This document shows, piece by piece, positions 27,419 to 35,889 of a stretch of DNA of 64,000 nt (position 1 is its first letter; every line of letters starts with the position of its first letter). A program made the position numbers and the translations under genes. This DNA is from Streptomyces anulatus (GTDB lineage: Bacteria > Actinomycetota > Actinomycetes > Streptomycetales > Streptomycetaceae). A model generated the notes under the pieces. It ran no database searches, had not been told where the DNA came from, and saw nothing but the letters and a program-made list of their open reading frames with translations. The DNA lies in contig NZ_JOEZ01000003.1 of the NCBI RefSeq assembly GCF_000721175.1, positions 310,001 to 374,000 of the forward strand. Reading direction: 5' to 3'.

Positions 27419-28185
27419 TCGCTGTCCTTTCCCAGCTCCACGTCGATGTTGAGCACGCGGATCCCGGACTGCGACTGCGCGAGGAGCACCGCAGCGTTCT
27501 CGGCAAGGCGACGGGCGGACTTGAGCCGCAGGTCCAGTTCGACATCGTCACCCCAGCGGACTGACGTTGCGATGGCGAATGCGATAGAACCACCGGACTC
27601 CAAGTGGCCGACGATCTCCTTGTGGATGCGGCGGCTGGTGCGCTGACTAGAGCGATCCGTCTTGGCGTTGCGGTAGTTGCTGGCTCGCCTGGCCAGCTCC
27701 ACGGACTCCCCGATGTAGAGCACGCGGATGCCGTCGGCCACTCCGAAATCGTAGCGGTAGAGCCCTGGCGCTCGCGGGAGTCCGGGAAACCTCGGCAGGC
27801 CGGCTTCGTCCAGCGTGATAGGGCCGGCGCTCAGCCACGAGAACGCAACGCGGACGTCGAGCGCCTCCAGTTCCTTGAGCTGGGACTCGTTGAAAGGCCC
27901 ACGATGAGACGCGCCGGTCAGCCGCGGGATTGAGCCGCTCTCGGTGGCCGAGGACCCGGCACCGATCAAGAACCCGAGGTTCTGCAGCCATCGCCGAGAG
28001 GCATGCGACTGAAATCGGCTGCGCTTGGCACCTGTCGCAAGCGAGATGACCTGCTTGACCGGCCAATGCACACCATCTACTTCGACCCAGTACTCGCGGA
28101 TCTCCTCGGGTACGTGACCAGCGAGACGCCTACGAACAAGCGTGGGCGTCAGCTCGAAGGATTCGCCATCGAGGATGAACTGCAT
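27415..28185 (-). CDS. GIY-YIG nuclease with ScoMcrA-like N-terminal head domain
   Basis: A 256-residue protein with two domains. Residues about 8-75 (LTPTLVRRRLAGHVPEEI, YWVEVDGVHWPVKQVISLATG, RFQSHASRRWLQNLGF) resemble the N-terminal head domain of ScoMcrA-like modification-dependent enzymes. Residues about 138-248 form a GIY-YIG core: GLY at 141-143, YIG at 157-159, Arg166/167, then Glu229 and Asn246 (LN) in the expected metal-site positions. Such an architecture suggests a restriction-type endonuclease recognising modified or foreign DNA. The assignment is by motif reading. It is translationally coupled to the next gene. Confidence 0.7.
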   Translation of the reverse strand: MQFILDGESFELTPTLVRRRLAGHVPEEIREYWVEVDGVHWPVKQVISLATGAKRSRFQSHASRRWLQNLGFLIGAGSSATESGSIPRLTGASHRGPFNESQLKELEALDVRVAFSWLSAGPITLDEAGLPRFPGLPRAPGLYRYDFGVADGIRVLYIGESVELARRASNYRNAKTDRSSQRTSRRIHKEIVGHLESGGSIAFAIATSVRWGDDVELDLRLKSARRLAENAAVLLAQSQSGIRVLNIDVELGKDSE

Positions 28186-28249
28186 GGAACGGAGGTTAGC
28201 CTCAATCGTTCATGAGTTCTCATCAGTTCGCAGACGGGGACGCTGTGCG

Positions 28250-28385
28250 TGTGGGGTGCGGCTTTCCGGGGGTGAGGCTGCTCCTCCCGGACGACCAGCC
28301 GCATCCCTCTGGGCCAGGTGCCCAGGTCGGGCATATCGGTGATCTCCGCGGCCCAGGCGCTGGGCCGTTCGGTGCCGCCGGGGTA
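28250..28385 (-). mobile_element. Resident IS1380 transposase remnant, distal part
   Basis: Minus-strand codons read YPGGTERPSAWAAEITD and PRGMRLVVREEQPHP, matching the ELTGD...KGMRLIVRKERPHP region of the intact neighbouring transposase. Joining base 28385 directly to 30055 restores a continuous frame with the 30055-30870 remnant, so one older element was split by the newer insertion. The sequence after this is unrelated, so the 3' end is lost. Confidence 0.7.
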
Positions 28386-30054
28386 TTAGCCTCGCGCTTT
28401 CATGAAGCGGGCTGTCCGACAGGCGATCAGGTAAGCAGAAAGTGCCCCTGACCAGCGAGAATGAGGATTGCTGAGGTCCTTGTTCCCGCTCCTGTCGGAG
28501 GCACTTTCCAGGTGAAGCAGCCTACCGGGTCCTACCCCCATGTCCGTGTCCAGGATGACGGCCGAGCCGTGGTCTCCCAGGCCGGATCGGTCCTACTGGT
28601 CGAAACAGTCCGCAAGACCGGTCTGGATCAAGCGATATCGCAGGTGCTGGCGCCGTGGCGCAAACCGCGGGCCGTCCACGACCCGGGCAAGGTCCTGCTG
28701 GACGTCGCCCTGGCGGTCGCACTGGGCGGGGACTGCCTCGCGGACGTCGCGATGCTGCGGTGTGAGCCGGCCGTCTTCGGCCCGGTCGCCTCCGACCCGA
28801 CCGTCTCCCGCCTGATCGACACCCTCGCCACCTCCGGCGAGAAGGTCCTGCAGGCCATCCGGTCCGCACGGTCCGAAGTCCGGCAGCGGGTCTGGTCGTT
28901 GGCCGGGGAGAATGCCCCGGACGCTGACGGACAGGTCACGGTCGACCTCGACGGCGTCCTGGTGATCGCGCACTCCGACAAACAGGACGCGGCCGCGACC
29001 TGGAAGAAGACCTACGGCCATCACCCGCTGACGGCCTTCGTCGACCACGGCCCGGGCGGAACCGGAGAGCCGGTCGCCGCCCTGCTCAGACCGGGGAACG
29101 CGGGCTCGAACACGGCCGCCGACCACATCACCACCGCCCGCCTCGCCCTGGCCCAGCTGCCGAAGAAGTACCGACGCGGGCGGCAGACCCTCATCCGCTG
29201 CGATTCCGCCGGCGGCACCCACGACTTCGTGTCCTGGCTCGCGAAGCGAGGACGCTGGCTGTCCTACTCGGTCGGCATGGTGATCACCGAGACCATCCAC
29301 AGCCACGTCCTCAAGATCCCCGCGCCGGCCTGGACCCCGGCCATCGAAACGGACGGCGAGATCCGCGACGGCGCCTGGGTCGCCGAACTCACCGGCGATG
29401 TCCTCACCGGCTGGCCGAAAGGGATGCGGCTGATCGTCCGCAAAGAACGACCGCATCCCGGTGCCCAGTTGAGGATCACCGACGCGGGCGGCATGCGGAT
29501 CACCTGCTTCGCCACCAACACCCCCCACCGGCCGATCGCCGAGCTCGAGCTCCGCCACCGCCTGCGGGCCCGGGCCGAGGACCGCATCCGGGCCGCCCGC
29601 GCGACCGGACTGCGCAACCTGCCCCTGCACCACACCGCCCAGAACAAGGTCTGGCTGGAGATCGTCCAGATCGCCCTCGACCTGCTGGCCTGGATGCCCA
29701 TGCTCGCGCTGACCGGCCAGGCCCGCCTCTTCGAGCCCCGCCGGCTGCGGTTCCGCCTGTTCTCCGCGGCCGGCCAGCTCGTCACCACCGGCCGACGCCG
29801 CATCCTCCGCCTCGCCCGCCACTGGCCCTGGACCGGCGAGATCACCGCCGCACTCGAACGACTTGCGCTCCTGCCCAACCCCGACTGACCAGCGGATCCA
29901 CCTGTCCCTACGAGAAGAGGACCCAGCCCGGAGCAGTGGAACCCGGCGCCCACCCGAGGCGACACTCGGGCCCTCGGAATGCCCGCCATCAGCCACCGAA
30001 AGCGAAACGGTCCACCGACTCCGTCGGCGGACCGTCATGCAAGATCGAGGTTAG
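28386..30054 (+). mobile_element. Insertion sequence, IS1380 family, apparently intact
   Basis: Ends are defined by imperfect inverted repeats: 28386 onwards TTAGCCTCGCGCTTTCATGA, and the reverse complement ending at 30054 CTAACCTCGATCTTGCATGA (about 17 of 23 positions identical). It carries one complete transposase gene. It lies inside an older, inverted IS1380 copy; flanks 28385 and 30055 join in frame, with no obvious target duplication. Confidence 0.75.
28512..29888 (+). CDS. IS1380-family transposase
   Basis: A 458-residue DDE transposase. Recognised by SQAGSVLLVETVRKTGL, APWRKPRAVHDPGK, VFGPVASDPTVSRLID, the first acidic region TVDLDGVLVIAHSDKQ, IRCDSAGGTHDFV and KGMRLIVRKERPHPGAQ. GTG 28512 (MKQPTGSYPHVRV) is chosen because homologues begin at this point; ATG 28461 is possible. 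It appears complete and may be active. Confidence 0.93.
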   Translation: MKQPTGSYPHVRVQDDGRAVVSQAGSVLLVETVRKTGLDQAISQVLAPWRKPRAVHDPGKVLLDVALAVALGGDCLADVAMLRCEPAVFGPVASDPTVSRLIDTLATSGEKVLQAIRSARSEVRQRVWSLAGENAPDADGQVTVDLDGVLVIAHSDKQDAAATWKKTYGHHPLTAFVDHGPGGTGEPVAALLRPGNAGSNTAADHITTARLALAQLPKKYRRGRQTLIRCDSAGGTHDFVSWLAKRGRWLSYSVGMVITETIHSHVLKIPAPAWTPAIETDGEIRDGAWVAELTGDVLTGWPKGMRLIVRKERPHPGAQLRITDAGGMRITCFATNTPHRPIAELELRHRLRARAEDRIRAARATGLRNLPLHHTAQNKVWLEIVQIALDLLAWMPMLALTGQARLFEPRRLRFRLFSAAGQLVTTGRRRILRLARHWPWTGEITAALERLALLPNPD

Positions 30055-30873
30055 GGCCGGCGGCCACGCCTTCTTAGGGATCTTCAGTACGGCCTGGTGG
30101 ATGGCGTCGGTGATGGTCATTCCGACGAAATACGACAGCCACTGCCCATCAGGCGTGGATGCTGCCGCCGGAGTCGGTGCGGATCAGTGTCTGCCGTCCC
30201 AGCCGCAGATCTTGAGGAGTTGCGCCAGGGCGAGTCGGGCGGATTCGATGTGGTCCGCGGCGGTGTTGAAGCCTGCGTTGCCGGGCCGCAGCAGGGAGGC
30301 CACCGGCTCCCCGGACCCGGCCTGGCCGTGGTCGACGAACGCGACGAGGGGATGGTGGCCGAAGGTCCTCTTCCGGGTCGCGGTGGCGTCCTGTTTCTCG
30401 GAGTGCGCGAGGGTTAACACTCCGTCAATGTCCACGATCACCTGGCCGTCGGTGGCCGGACTGTTCGCACCGCCCAGCTCCCAGACCCGCCCCGTGCTCG
30501 GGAACGTGCGCCCCGGATCGCCGCGTGGGCTTTCGGGCGGACGCGGCGAGTCTGCCGATGACACGGGAGACTGCGGGATCGGAGGCCACCGGGCCGAACA
30601 TCCGGCTCGGCCCGCAGCATGCCGATGTCGACCAGACAGCCCCGCCGAGTGCGACGGCCAAGGCCACATCCAGCAGGATCTTCCCCGGATCGTGCACGGT
30701 CCGCGGCTTGCGCCACGGCGTGAGTGCCACCGATATCGCGGTGTTCAGAACGGACTTGCGGACCATCTCGGCCAGCAGCACCGATCCGGCCTGTGAGCGG
30801 AGCGTTGCGCCATTGTTGAGGGCGAGCTCGGTGATGGCCAACAAAGTAGAGAAGCCGTAAAGCGCGAGGTTAG
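30055..30873 (-). pseudogene. Resident IS1380 transposase, N-terminal part, frameshifted and interrupted
   Basis: Minus-strand segments match the neighbouring transposase: SQAGSVLLAEMVRKSVLN, TPWRKPRTVHDPGKILLDVALAVALGG and FGPVASDPAVSRVIG in one frame; GQVIVDIDGVLTLAHSEKQ and HHPLVAFVDHGQAGSGEPVASLL in another; GQWLSYFVGMTITDAIHQAVLKIPKKAWPPA up to the insertion point. A terminal inverted repeat (reverse strand CTAACCTCGCGCTTTACGGC) ends at 30873. Multiple frameshifts plus the nested insertion make it dead. Confidence 0.85.
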
Positions 30874-30920
30874 CGGTCAAACTGTGGGTCGGCGCATAAT
30901 TGACCAGGAACGGAGACGCC

Positions 30921-31601
30921 GTGACGGACCTCCCCACAGACGGCCAGCCCATCGAAGCCGTGCCGACGGAGTACAGCGGCACCACCTTCCGTTCCCGGCT
31001 CGAAGCCGACTGGGCCCGCACCCTCGACACCCAACGCATCCTCTGGCAGTACGAGCCCGAGCGAGTCATCCTGCCGTCAGGGGCGCATTATCTGCCGGAC
31101 TTCTGGCTGCCCGAGATCGGGACATGGCTTGAGGTCAAGGGACCAGCCACGCCCCGTAAGGAAAAGGCCGTCGAGCTGGGCAAGACGCGCGCCTGCCGCT
31201 GCGACGGCCCCTGCGCCTGTGCGTGGCCCGGTGGCGAGATGGTCCTCCTTGGCTGGGTCGCGGAACGCACCCACGGCGACATCAACGTGGCACGCAGCCG
31301 GTCGGGCTATGCCAGTTGGGCCGCCGCTCACGGGCCCAGCGCGTACTTCGTGTTGTGCCCCTGGTGCGGGCTCAGACAGTGGATCACCCTGCGGCGTCCG
31401 TGGAAGTGCCGCGCCTGTTGCCGCAGTCTGGAAAGCGAGGAGCTGTTCCAGCCCCACGACCGTGTGCTGCCTTTCGGGAGCGGCTCGGTATGGTCGCCTG
31501 CGGACACGGCGGCCATCCGCAGGGAGATCGCCGAACAGATTGCTGAGGCAGAGGCCGCCGATTCGGAGCACTCCCGCTCGGAGGCCCCGTACGAAGCGTG
31601 A
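30921..31601 (+). CDS. PD-(D/E)XK nuclease-like protein with C-terminal zinc ribbon
   Basis: A 226-residue protein. The nuclease core reads FRSRLEADWARTL (E28), YLPDFWLPE (D60) and WLEVKG (E71, K73), the PD-(D/E)XK catalytic arrangement. Further on, CRCDGPCAC and then CPWC (C146, C149) paired with KCRACC (C163, C166) form a probable zinc ribbon. GTG 30921 has GGAG 6 bases upstream. It sits 48 bases after the end of the old IS1380 copy, which may supply its promoter. A role in DNA cleavage or defence is inferred from fold and location. Confidence 0.7.
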   Translation: MTDLPTDGQPIEAVPTEYSGTTFRSRLEADWARTLDTQRILWQYEPERVILPSGAHYLPDFWLPEIGTWLEVKGPATPRKEKAVELGKTRACRCDGPCACAWPGGEMVLLGWVAERTHGDINVARSRSGYASWAAAHGPSAYFVLCPWCGLRQWITLRRPWKCRACCRSLESEELFQPHDRVLPFGSGSVWSPADTAAIRREIAEQIAEAEAADSEHSRSEAPYEA

Positions 31602-31603
31602 GG

Positions 31604-31630
31604 GCGTGGGCGCGTAATGCTCGCCCACGC
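31604..31630 (+). terminator. Hairpin after the PD-(D/E)XK gene
   Basis: 9-bp perfect stem (31604-31612 with 31622-31630), 9-base loop, starting 3 bases after the stop codon. The rest of the interval to 31880 has no identifiable feature. Confidence 0.65.
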
Positions 31631-31880
31631 GCGGGTGAAGGTCCACTCTCGCCCGGCACCGACTGGGCGCCGTGCTGCCGCCACGAGGCGGCGACACTTC
31701 GACGGCTCCCCAGGGACGGTCGGCTGGGGGCGCTGAACCCGGCAGGCCTGGAACGGATTCGCGCGCCCGGCGTTTTCAAATCATGGCGTCTCGAACACTA
31801 CGGGCCACCTCCGTCCCTCTCGCTGGCCTGCGTCGAACACATGGGTAGGGTCGCAGTACCCGAGGTGGAGAGGTAGCCGC

Positions 31881-32207
31881 ATGGACCACGAGATCGTGAT
31901 CGCGCAGACGACCAGTAACGACGAGAAACTGGCGAAGACGCTCGCCAGAGGTGCTGTTGAGAGCAAGCTGGCAGCGGGTGTTCACATCGATGCACCCATC
32001 ACCGCCTTCTACTGGTGGCAGGGGAAAGTCGAAGAGGCTCAGGAGTGGCGGATCTCCTACATGACGTCGTCGGATCGCCTCCCCGCGCTGGAGGCATGGC
32101 TTCACGAGAGGCACCCGTACGACGTCCCCCAGTGGGTCACGCTGCCTGTGACCGGAGGGGCGGAGGCGTACTTGTCCTGGGTCGTCGACGAGACGCGTCC
32201 GCTGTAG
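31881..32207 (+). CDS. cutA: CutA1-like divalent-ion tolerance protein
   Basis: A 108-residue protein of typical CutA1 length. Characteristic pieces are VIAQTTSNDEKLAKTLARGAVESKLAAGVHI, ITAFYWWQGKVEEAQEWRI and the terminal AYLSWVVDETRP. CutA1 forms trimers with a ferredoxin-like fold; a function in metal tolerance is historically assigned but unproven in most bacteria. GAGG/GAGAGG precedes the ATG. Stands alone, convergent with the next regulator gene. Confidence 0.9.
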   Translation: MDHEIVIAQTTSNDEKLAKTLARGAVESKLAAGVHIDAPITAFYWWQGKVEEAQEWRISYMTSSDRLPALEAWLHERHPYDVPQWVTLPVTGGAEAYLSWVVDETRPL

Positions 32208-32266
32208 AGGTCACCACCACAGCGCCTCGCTCTCACCTAGCCTGTGCGCTTGGACGCTTGGACGCT

Positions 32267-33514
32267 TCACAGCGTCGCGAACGTCAGCAAGTGGCTGGCC
32301 AGATCATGCTCGGTGTCGGGAAGCCCGGAAGCGATGGCCTGCGCCCGCTGACGGCCCATGGTGTTGGGCTTCGACTCTGCCGCTGCGGCGAACTGGTGCG
32401 CGACGTAGGCCCCGCGATCTACGTCGCCGCCGCGCAGAAGGGCGGACGCCAGGTCACCCAGGACGACCACACCGGACTCGGGTAGTTCACCGCCGAGGCG
32501 CTCGACTGCGGAGTCGGCCGTGGCCGTCAGCTCCTGACGCTTGAGTTCGCCGTAGACCGAGAGGGTCAAGGAGTCCATCCGGTACGGCGTCACGAAGCGG
32601 ACCCACGCCTGCTCGCTCGTGTGGTCGGCGAAGTCGTAGGCGAACTTGGCCTGGTCGAGAGCACGAAGGGCGCCAGCGTCATCGCCTGACTGAGCGGCCT
32701 CCTCCGCGTACCGGCCCAGGGCCCACGCTGCGGCGGTTGCATTGCCACGTCCGCGTACGTCTTGAGCTGCCTGCGAAAGCATCTCCAGCGCCTTCGCAGG
32801 GCTGGGGGCACCGTAGCTCGCGTAGCCCAGAGCGAGGGCGCGCAGCGGGGGGTGTCCAGCCTTCTTCGCGCACTCCGAGGTCACTCCGTAATAGGAAGTG
32901 GCCTTGTCGTGCTCGCCAAGGTCCCAGGCAACCCATCCGGCAAGAGCAGCGGTCTCCCCCGCCGCGATGGTCAGGGCTCGCTCGTGGGCTCCGGCGCGGG
33001 GAAGGGCCGCAGTGATCGCGTCCAAGTGCGCCTCGACCCGGGACTGCAGGCTGAGCGCGCTCTCGTTCAGCTCGTCCATGTGCAACCGGGCCGCATGATC
33101 AATAAGCACCCCCGCGGACTCAGGGTCGATCTTGTAACCCTTGCTGAGTGCGTAGGCCAGCCGGCCCCACGGCTCGGCAGCCGCAGCCGCACCGATGACT
33201 GCGCCTCCCAACAGCGTTCGGCGATTCACGTCGTCCAGGTCCTCCGCCTCGGCCTTGTTCTTCTCTCGCCGCCTGGCGCGGGCGACTTTCGCCTCGCGCA
33301 GCAGCGGCTCCAGCGGGACGCCACAGGCCAAAGCGATGTTCCCCAGGGTGTGGTCCGTCGGAACGTTGCCACCGTTCTCGTACCGGTTCACCTCTCGGCG
33401 GGTCATCGTTGCCCGGCCGGAAGCGGAGTTGATCGCACCGGCCTGCTCGTCCTGCGTCCGATTCGCGTTACGCCGCAGGTGACGGAGCAGCTCGGCAAAT
33501 GGATCCACTGCCAT
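32267..33514 (-). CDS. XRE-type HTH regulator with TPR-like C-terminal region
   Basis: A 415-residue protein. Residues about 5-60 hold an HTH_3 domain (RTQDEQAGAINSAS, MTRREVNRYENGGNVPTD). A short Tat-like or hydrophobic segment RRTLLGGAVIGAAAAAEP follows, then about 300 residues of Ala-rich helices with TPR character (ALALGYASYGAPSPAKALEML, ALDQAKFAYDFADHT). This is a common Streptomyces regulator type. ATG 33514 (MAVDPFAELL) is preferred, with AGGGG upstream. It is divergent from the HATPase gene that heads the next plus-strand run, so may regulate it. Confidence 0.8.
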   Translation of the reverse strand: MAVDPFAELLRHLRRNANRTQDEQAGAINSASGRATMTRREVNRYENGGNVPTDHTLGNIALACGVPLEPLLREAKVARARRREKNKAEAEDLDDVNRRTLLGGAVIGAAAAAEPWGRLAYALSKGYKIDPESAGVLIDHAARLHMDELNESALSLQSRVEAHLDAITAALPRAGAHERALTIAAGETAALAGWVAWDLGEHDKATSYYGVTSECAKKAGHPPLRALALGYASYGAPSPAKALEMLSQAAQDVRGRGNATAAAWALGRYAEEAAQSGDDAGALRALDQAKFAYDFADHTSEQAWVRFVTPYRMDSLTLSVYGELKRQELTATADSAVERLGGELPESGVVVLGDLASALLRGGDVDRGAYVAHQFAAAAESKPNTMGRQRAQAIASGLPDTEHDLASHLLTFATL

Positions 33515-33645
33515 GAGTCTGACCCCTATCCGTGGGAGAAAGCCAATACTCCCCTCAACTCCCCTCTGTTTTTCCCCCCTTGACAAAGATTTCCCCCCTC
33601 CGGTTTCCCCTGTTCTGGATCGCGCAGCCACGGTGCGATGTGCAC

Positions 33646-34164
33646 ATGACCACGCACCGGACAGCAACGCCACCTCGACCTGGAGGCGACGACGGTGGCG
33701 CCCACGACGTCGGCGCCGCGACCGCTCGGTGTCCGCTGACCTCTCAAGTCTTCGAGATGGCCATGGAGCCGAAGGATGTGCACGTCGCTAAAGCACGACG
33801 AACCACGGCCACCGTGCTGAAGCAGTGGTCGTTGCCGGAGGCGCCGGCAGAGGACGCTCGGCTCGTCGTCTCGGAGTTGGTATCCAACGCGATCATCCAC
33901 GGTTCCGGGGATGTCCGACTGCGACTGCGGCACGACGACCACGAGCTTCGAATCCGAGTCACCGACGACAGCACCGCACCGGCCAAGCGACGACGTGCAA
34001 GTGCCGCTGGCCTCGGTGGTCGAGGGCTGCACCTCGTCGCCTGTCTGTCGCTTCGGTGGGGCGTCGCGGACGGCGGCCGAACGACGTACGCGGTCATCCC
34101 GACCCTCACGGAGGCACCCCCATGTCGTCGCACGACGCAGTCAAGCACGGATCCGACGTGTTGA
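33646..34164 (+). CDS. RsbW-like HATPase (anti-sigma-type) protein
   Basis: A 172-residue protein with an HATPase_c domain: N-box ELVSNAIIHGSGDVRL, G1 box DDSTAPA and G2 box GLGGRGLHLVACLS. Streptomyces encode many such single-domain ATPases as anti-sigma factors or signalling proteins. The start at ATG 33646 has no good Shine-Dalgarno; a leaderless or upstream start is possible. Its 3' end overlaps the next gene by 43 bases. Confidence 0.75.
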   Translation: MTTHRTATPPRPGGDDGGAHDVGAATARCPLTSQVFEMAMEPKDVHVAKARRTTATVLKQWSLPEAPAEDARLVVSELVSNAIIHGSGDVRLRLRHDDHELRIRVTDDSTAPAKRRRASAAGLGGRGLHLVACLSLRWGVADGGRTTYAVIPTLTEAPPCRRTTQSSTDPTC

Positions 34165-34727
34165 GCCTCGTTGCCTTCGACCGGGGGCGTGAGAAGCACA
34201 CGGGCGGTGGGTCGCCGATTGCTCGCAATGACCACCCGAGATGGCCCCGCACCGCCCGGGGGAAATGCCAGTCCCGAGCTGGCCAACTCCGAGGCCTCCG
34301 TCAGCACTTCTACCGACAGGTCGTCGAAACGCAGGACGATCAGCCGCTGCGCGTGCTGGCGTACAGCTTGGTACCGAGTCCGAGGGCCCGACCTGACGAG
34401 GGCTGGGGGACGCTACAGGCTGAGGCCGACCAGCTCGGTTACGCGATCGCCGCCCGGCTCCACGATGTGGCCGTCCCGGTGGCCACGACGTACTTCCCGG
34501 CATCCAGTGCGAGCCAGGGCGTCTACACGCCGCCTTGGGATCGACCTGGTTGGCGGGAAGCCGAGCGGCAGCTCCGAGAGGGCTTGGCCGACGGCGTGAT
34601 CGTCCTCGACCGGCACAACATCAGCTCCGACGACGACGAGTACCACGCCGTGATCAAACACCTGGGCGAGCACTGCAGGGCGTTTCTCCACCTCGTGATC
34701 TCCGAGGAGCCCGTCGCGCCGACTTGA
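34122..34727 (+). CDS. Hypothetical protein, resolvase-like fold suspected
   Basis: A 201-residue protein, start uncertain. The C-terminal 130 residues (LRVLAYSLVPSPRARPDEGWGTLQAEADQLGY ... DRPGWREAERQLREGLADGVIVLDRHNISSD) have the spacing of serine-recombinase N-domains (RPG-x-DL...GxxDGVVV), but no catalytic Ser is evident near the N-terminus. The N-terminal 60 residues are low-complexity and may be an artefact of choosing ATG 34122; a GTG inside 34349-34360 would give only the conserved part. Overlaps the HATPase gene. Confidence 0.5.
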   Translation: MSSHDAVKHGSDVLSLVAFDRGREKHTGGGSPIARNDHPRWPRTARGKCQSRAGQLRGLRQHFYRQVVETQDDQPLRVLAYSLVPSPRARPDEGWGTLQAEADQLGYAIAARLHDVAVPVATTYFPASSASQGVYTPPWDRPGWREAERQLREGLADGVIVLDRHNISSDDDEYHAVIKHLGEHCRAFLHLVISEEPVAPT

Positions 34728-34745
34728 AGGCGTCCACTGCGCTGG

Positions 34746-34844
34746 ATGGACAGGAAGGGCTGGGGCTGGCGGCAGATCGGCGCCCAGGTCGTCCTGATCG
34801 TCACCGTGAGCGTCGCACTCGCCTTCACCTTCAAATACACCTGA
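34746..34844 (+). CDS. Small single-pass membrane protein
   Basis: A 32-residue open frame: basic N-terminus MDRKGWGWRQIG followed by one hydrophobic helix AQVVLIVTVSVALAFTF and stop. GC at third positions is coding-like. There is no strong ribosome-binding site, but it is 18 bases after the preceding stop and could be translated by coupling. Function unknown. Confidence 0.45.
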   Translation: MDRKGWGWRQIGAQVVLIVTVSVALAFTFKYT

Positions 34845-34857
34845 CCGAGGGCTGACC

Positions 34858-35112
34858 ATGAATTTCGAGGGACACACCGATCGTGCGCCGCGCCTCCTGC
34901 CGCACCGCGAGCAGGGCGAAGCGCTCCTCGCCATCCGGGAAGCCGCCCCGACGGCGCCCAGCGAAGAGGGCATCGATCTCTTCGCCGTGCCCGCCGGCGA
35001 GGTTCAGGGGCGCGGCTTCGACCTCTCGCGCTTTCACCGGCTCTCGCGCCTGCCGGCCGCGCCGAATGGATCGGTCTCGCCTTCGACTGACGGTCCGCCG
35101 GAAGCGGCCTGA
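34858..35112 (+). CDS. Hypothetical small protein
   Basis: An 84-residue protein (MNFEGHTDRAPRLLPHREQGEALLAIREAAP) not recognised. No TM segment or cysteine. After its TGA the same frame stays open for 17 codons with strong coding bias (LALAQYPELELEPGLAL), so the stop may be a recent point mutation truncating a 102-residue protein. It is the last small gene before the 16-gene cluster, from which a 84-base gap separates it. Confidence 0.5.
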   Translation: MNFEGHTDRAPRLLPHREQGEALLAIREAAPTAPSEEGIDLFAVPAGEVQGRGFDLSRFHRLSRLPAAPNGSVSPSTDGPPEAA

Positions 35113-35196
35113 CTGGCCCTGGCCCAGTACCCCGAGTTGGAACTCGAACCGGGCTTGGCCCTCTGAGGCGCGACGACCCCTGACGAAAGGATGATC

Positions 35197-35889
35197 ATGA
35201 CCATTCCCGCTCACGAATCGCCACCGGCTCCGGCCGCACCCAACGACCACAGGTCGCGCGCTCTTCTTCTCGATCTCGACGGCGTCCTGCTCGACACGCG
35301 TCCGGTGATGCGGAAGGCGTGGCAGAGGGTCCAAGAGATCCATGGCGTCGCGCTCCCCTTCCGCGACTACGAGCGCCATCTGGGCCGCGAGTTCGGCGAC
35401 ATCATGCAGCGGCTGGGCGTGACCGACACCGAAGCGATCCGCCGGACGTACGAGGCGGAGTCCGTGGCCACCGCGCACCTCGCGGAGGAGTTCGCCGGCA
35501 TCGTCGAGACGCTCCACGCCTTCGTGGCCGCCGACTGGCGGCTGGGCGTCGTGACGTCCAAGCACGTCGACCGGGCGGCCCCGCTCCTCGCGCGCCTCGG
35601 TTGTCCCTTCGCGACCATCCGCACGCCCGCCGGAGCGGGCCGGACGAAGCCGGCCCCGGACCCGCTCCTCCTGGCGCTGGTCGACCTGGGAGTCGACCCC
35701 GCCTCCGCCGTCTACGTGGGTGACATGGCGGTCGACCAGGAGTCGGCCGCACGCGCCGGCGTCCCCTATGTACACGCTGCATGGGGCTACGGGCAGCCGA
35801 CGACTCCCGACCCCGAGACGGCCGCGTCGCCCAAGGAACTGCTGAGCCTCCTCCCCGCCAAGCAGCTCGTCGAGGGGAGCGCGGCGTGA
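35197..35889 (+). CDS. HAD-superfamily phosphatase
   Basis: A 230-residue HAD hydrolase of the phosphoglycolate-phosphatase / beta-phosphoglucomutase type. Motif I is LLLDLDGVLLDT (D26, D28), motif II is VVTSK, motif III Lys lies in RTKPAPDP and motif IV is YVGDMAVDQESA. ATG 35197 follows AAGGA by 7 bases; ATG 35191 overlaps that site. It is first in the 16-gene run and probably removes a phosphate from a nucleotide or sugar intermediate. The stop overlaps the next GTG. Confidence 0.88.
   Translation: MTIPAHESPPAPAAPNDHRSRALLLDLDGVLLDTRPVMRKAWQRVQEIHGVALPFRDYERHLGREFGDIMQRLGVTDTEAIRRTYEAESVATAHLAEEFAGIVETLHAFVAADWRLGVVTSKHVDRAAPLLARLGCPFATIRTPAGAGRTKPAPDPLLLALVDLGVDPASAVYVGDMAVDQESAARAGVPYVHAAWGYGQPTTPDPETAASPKELLSLLPAKQLVEGSAA

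Noticed and set aside
28377..28381. GCCGG at 28377-28381 and 30056-30060 as a target-site duplication of the IS1380 insertion
   Set aside because: The copies are not at equal distance from the inverted-repeat ends, and direct joining of 28385 to 30055 already restores the older frame; coincidence in GC-rich DNA is likely.
32214..32266. Repeated CTTGGACG as the start of a CRISPR or tandem array
   Set aside because: Just two copies of an 8-9 base unit; no spacer structure.
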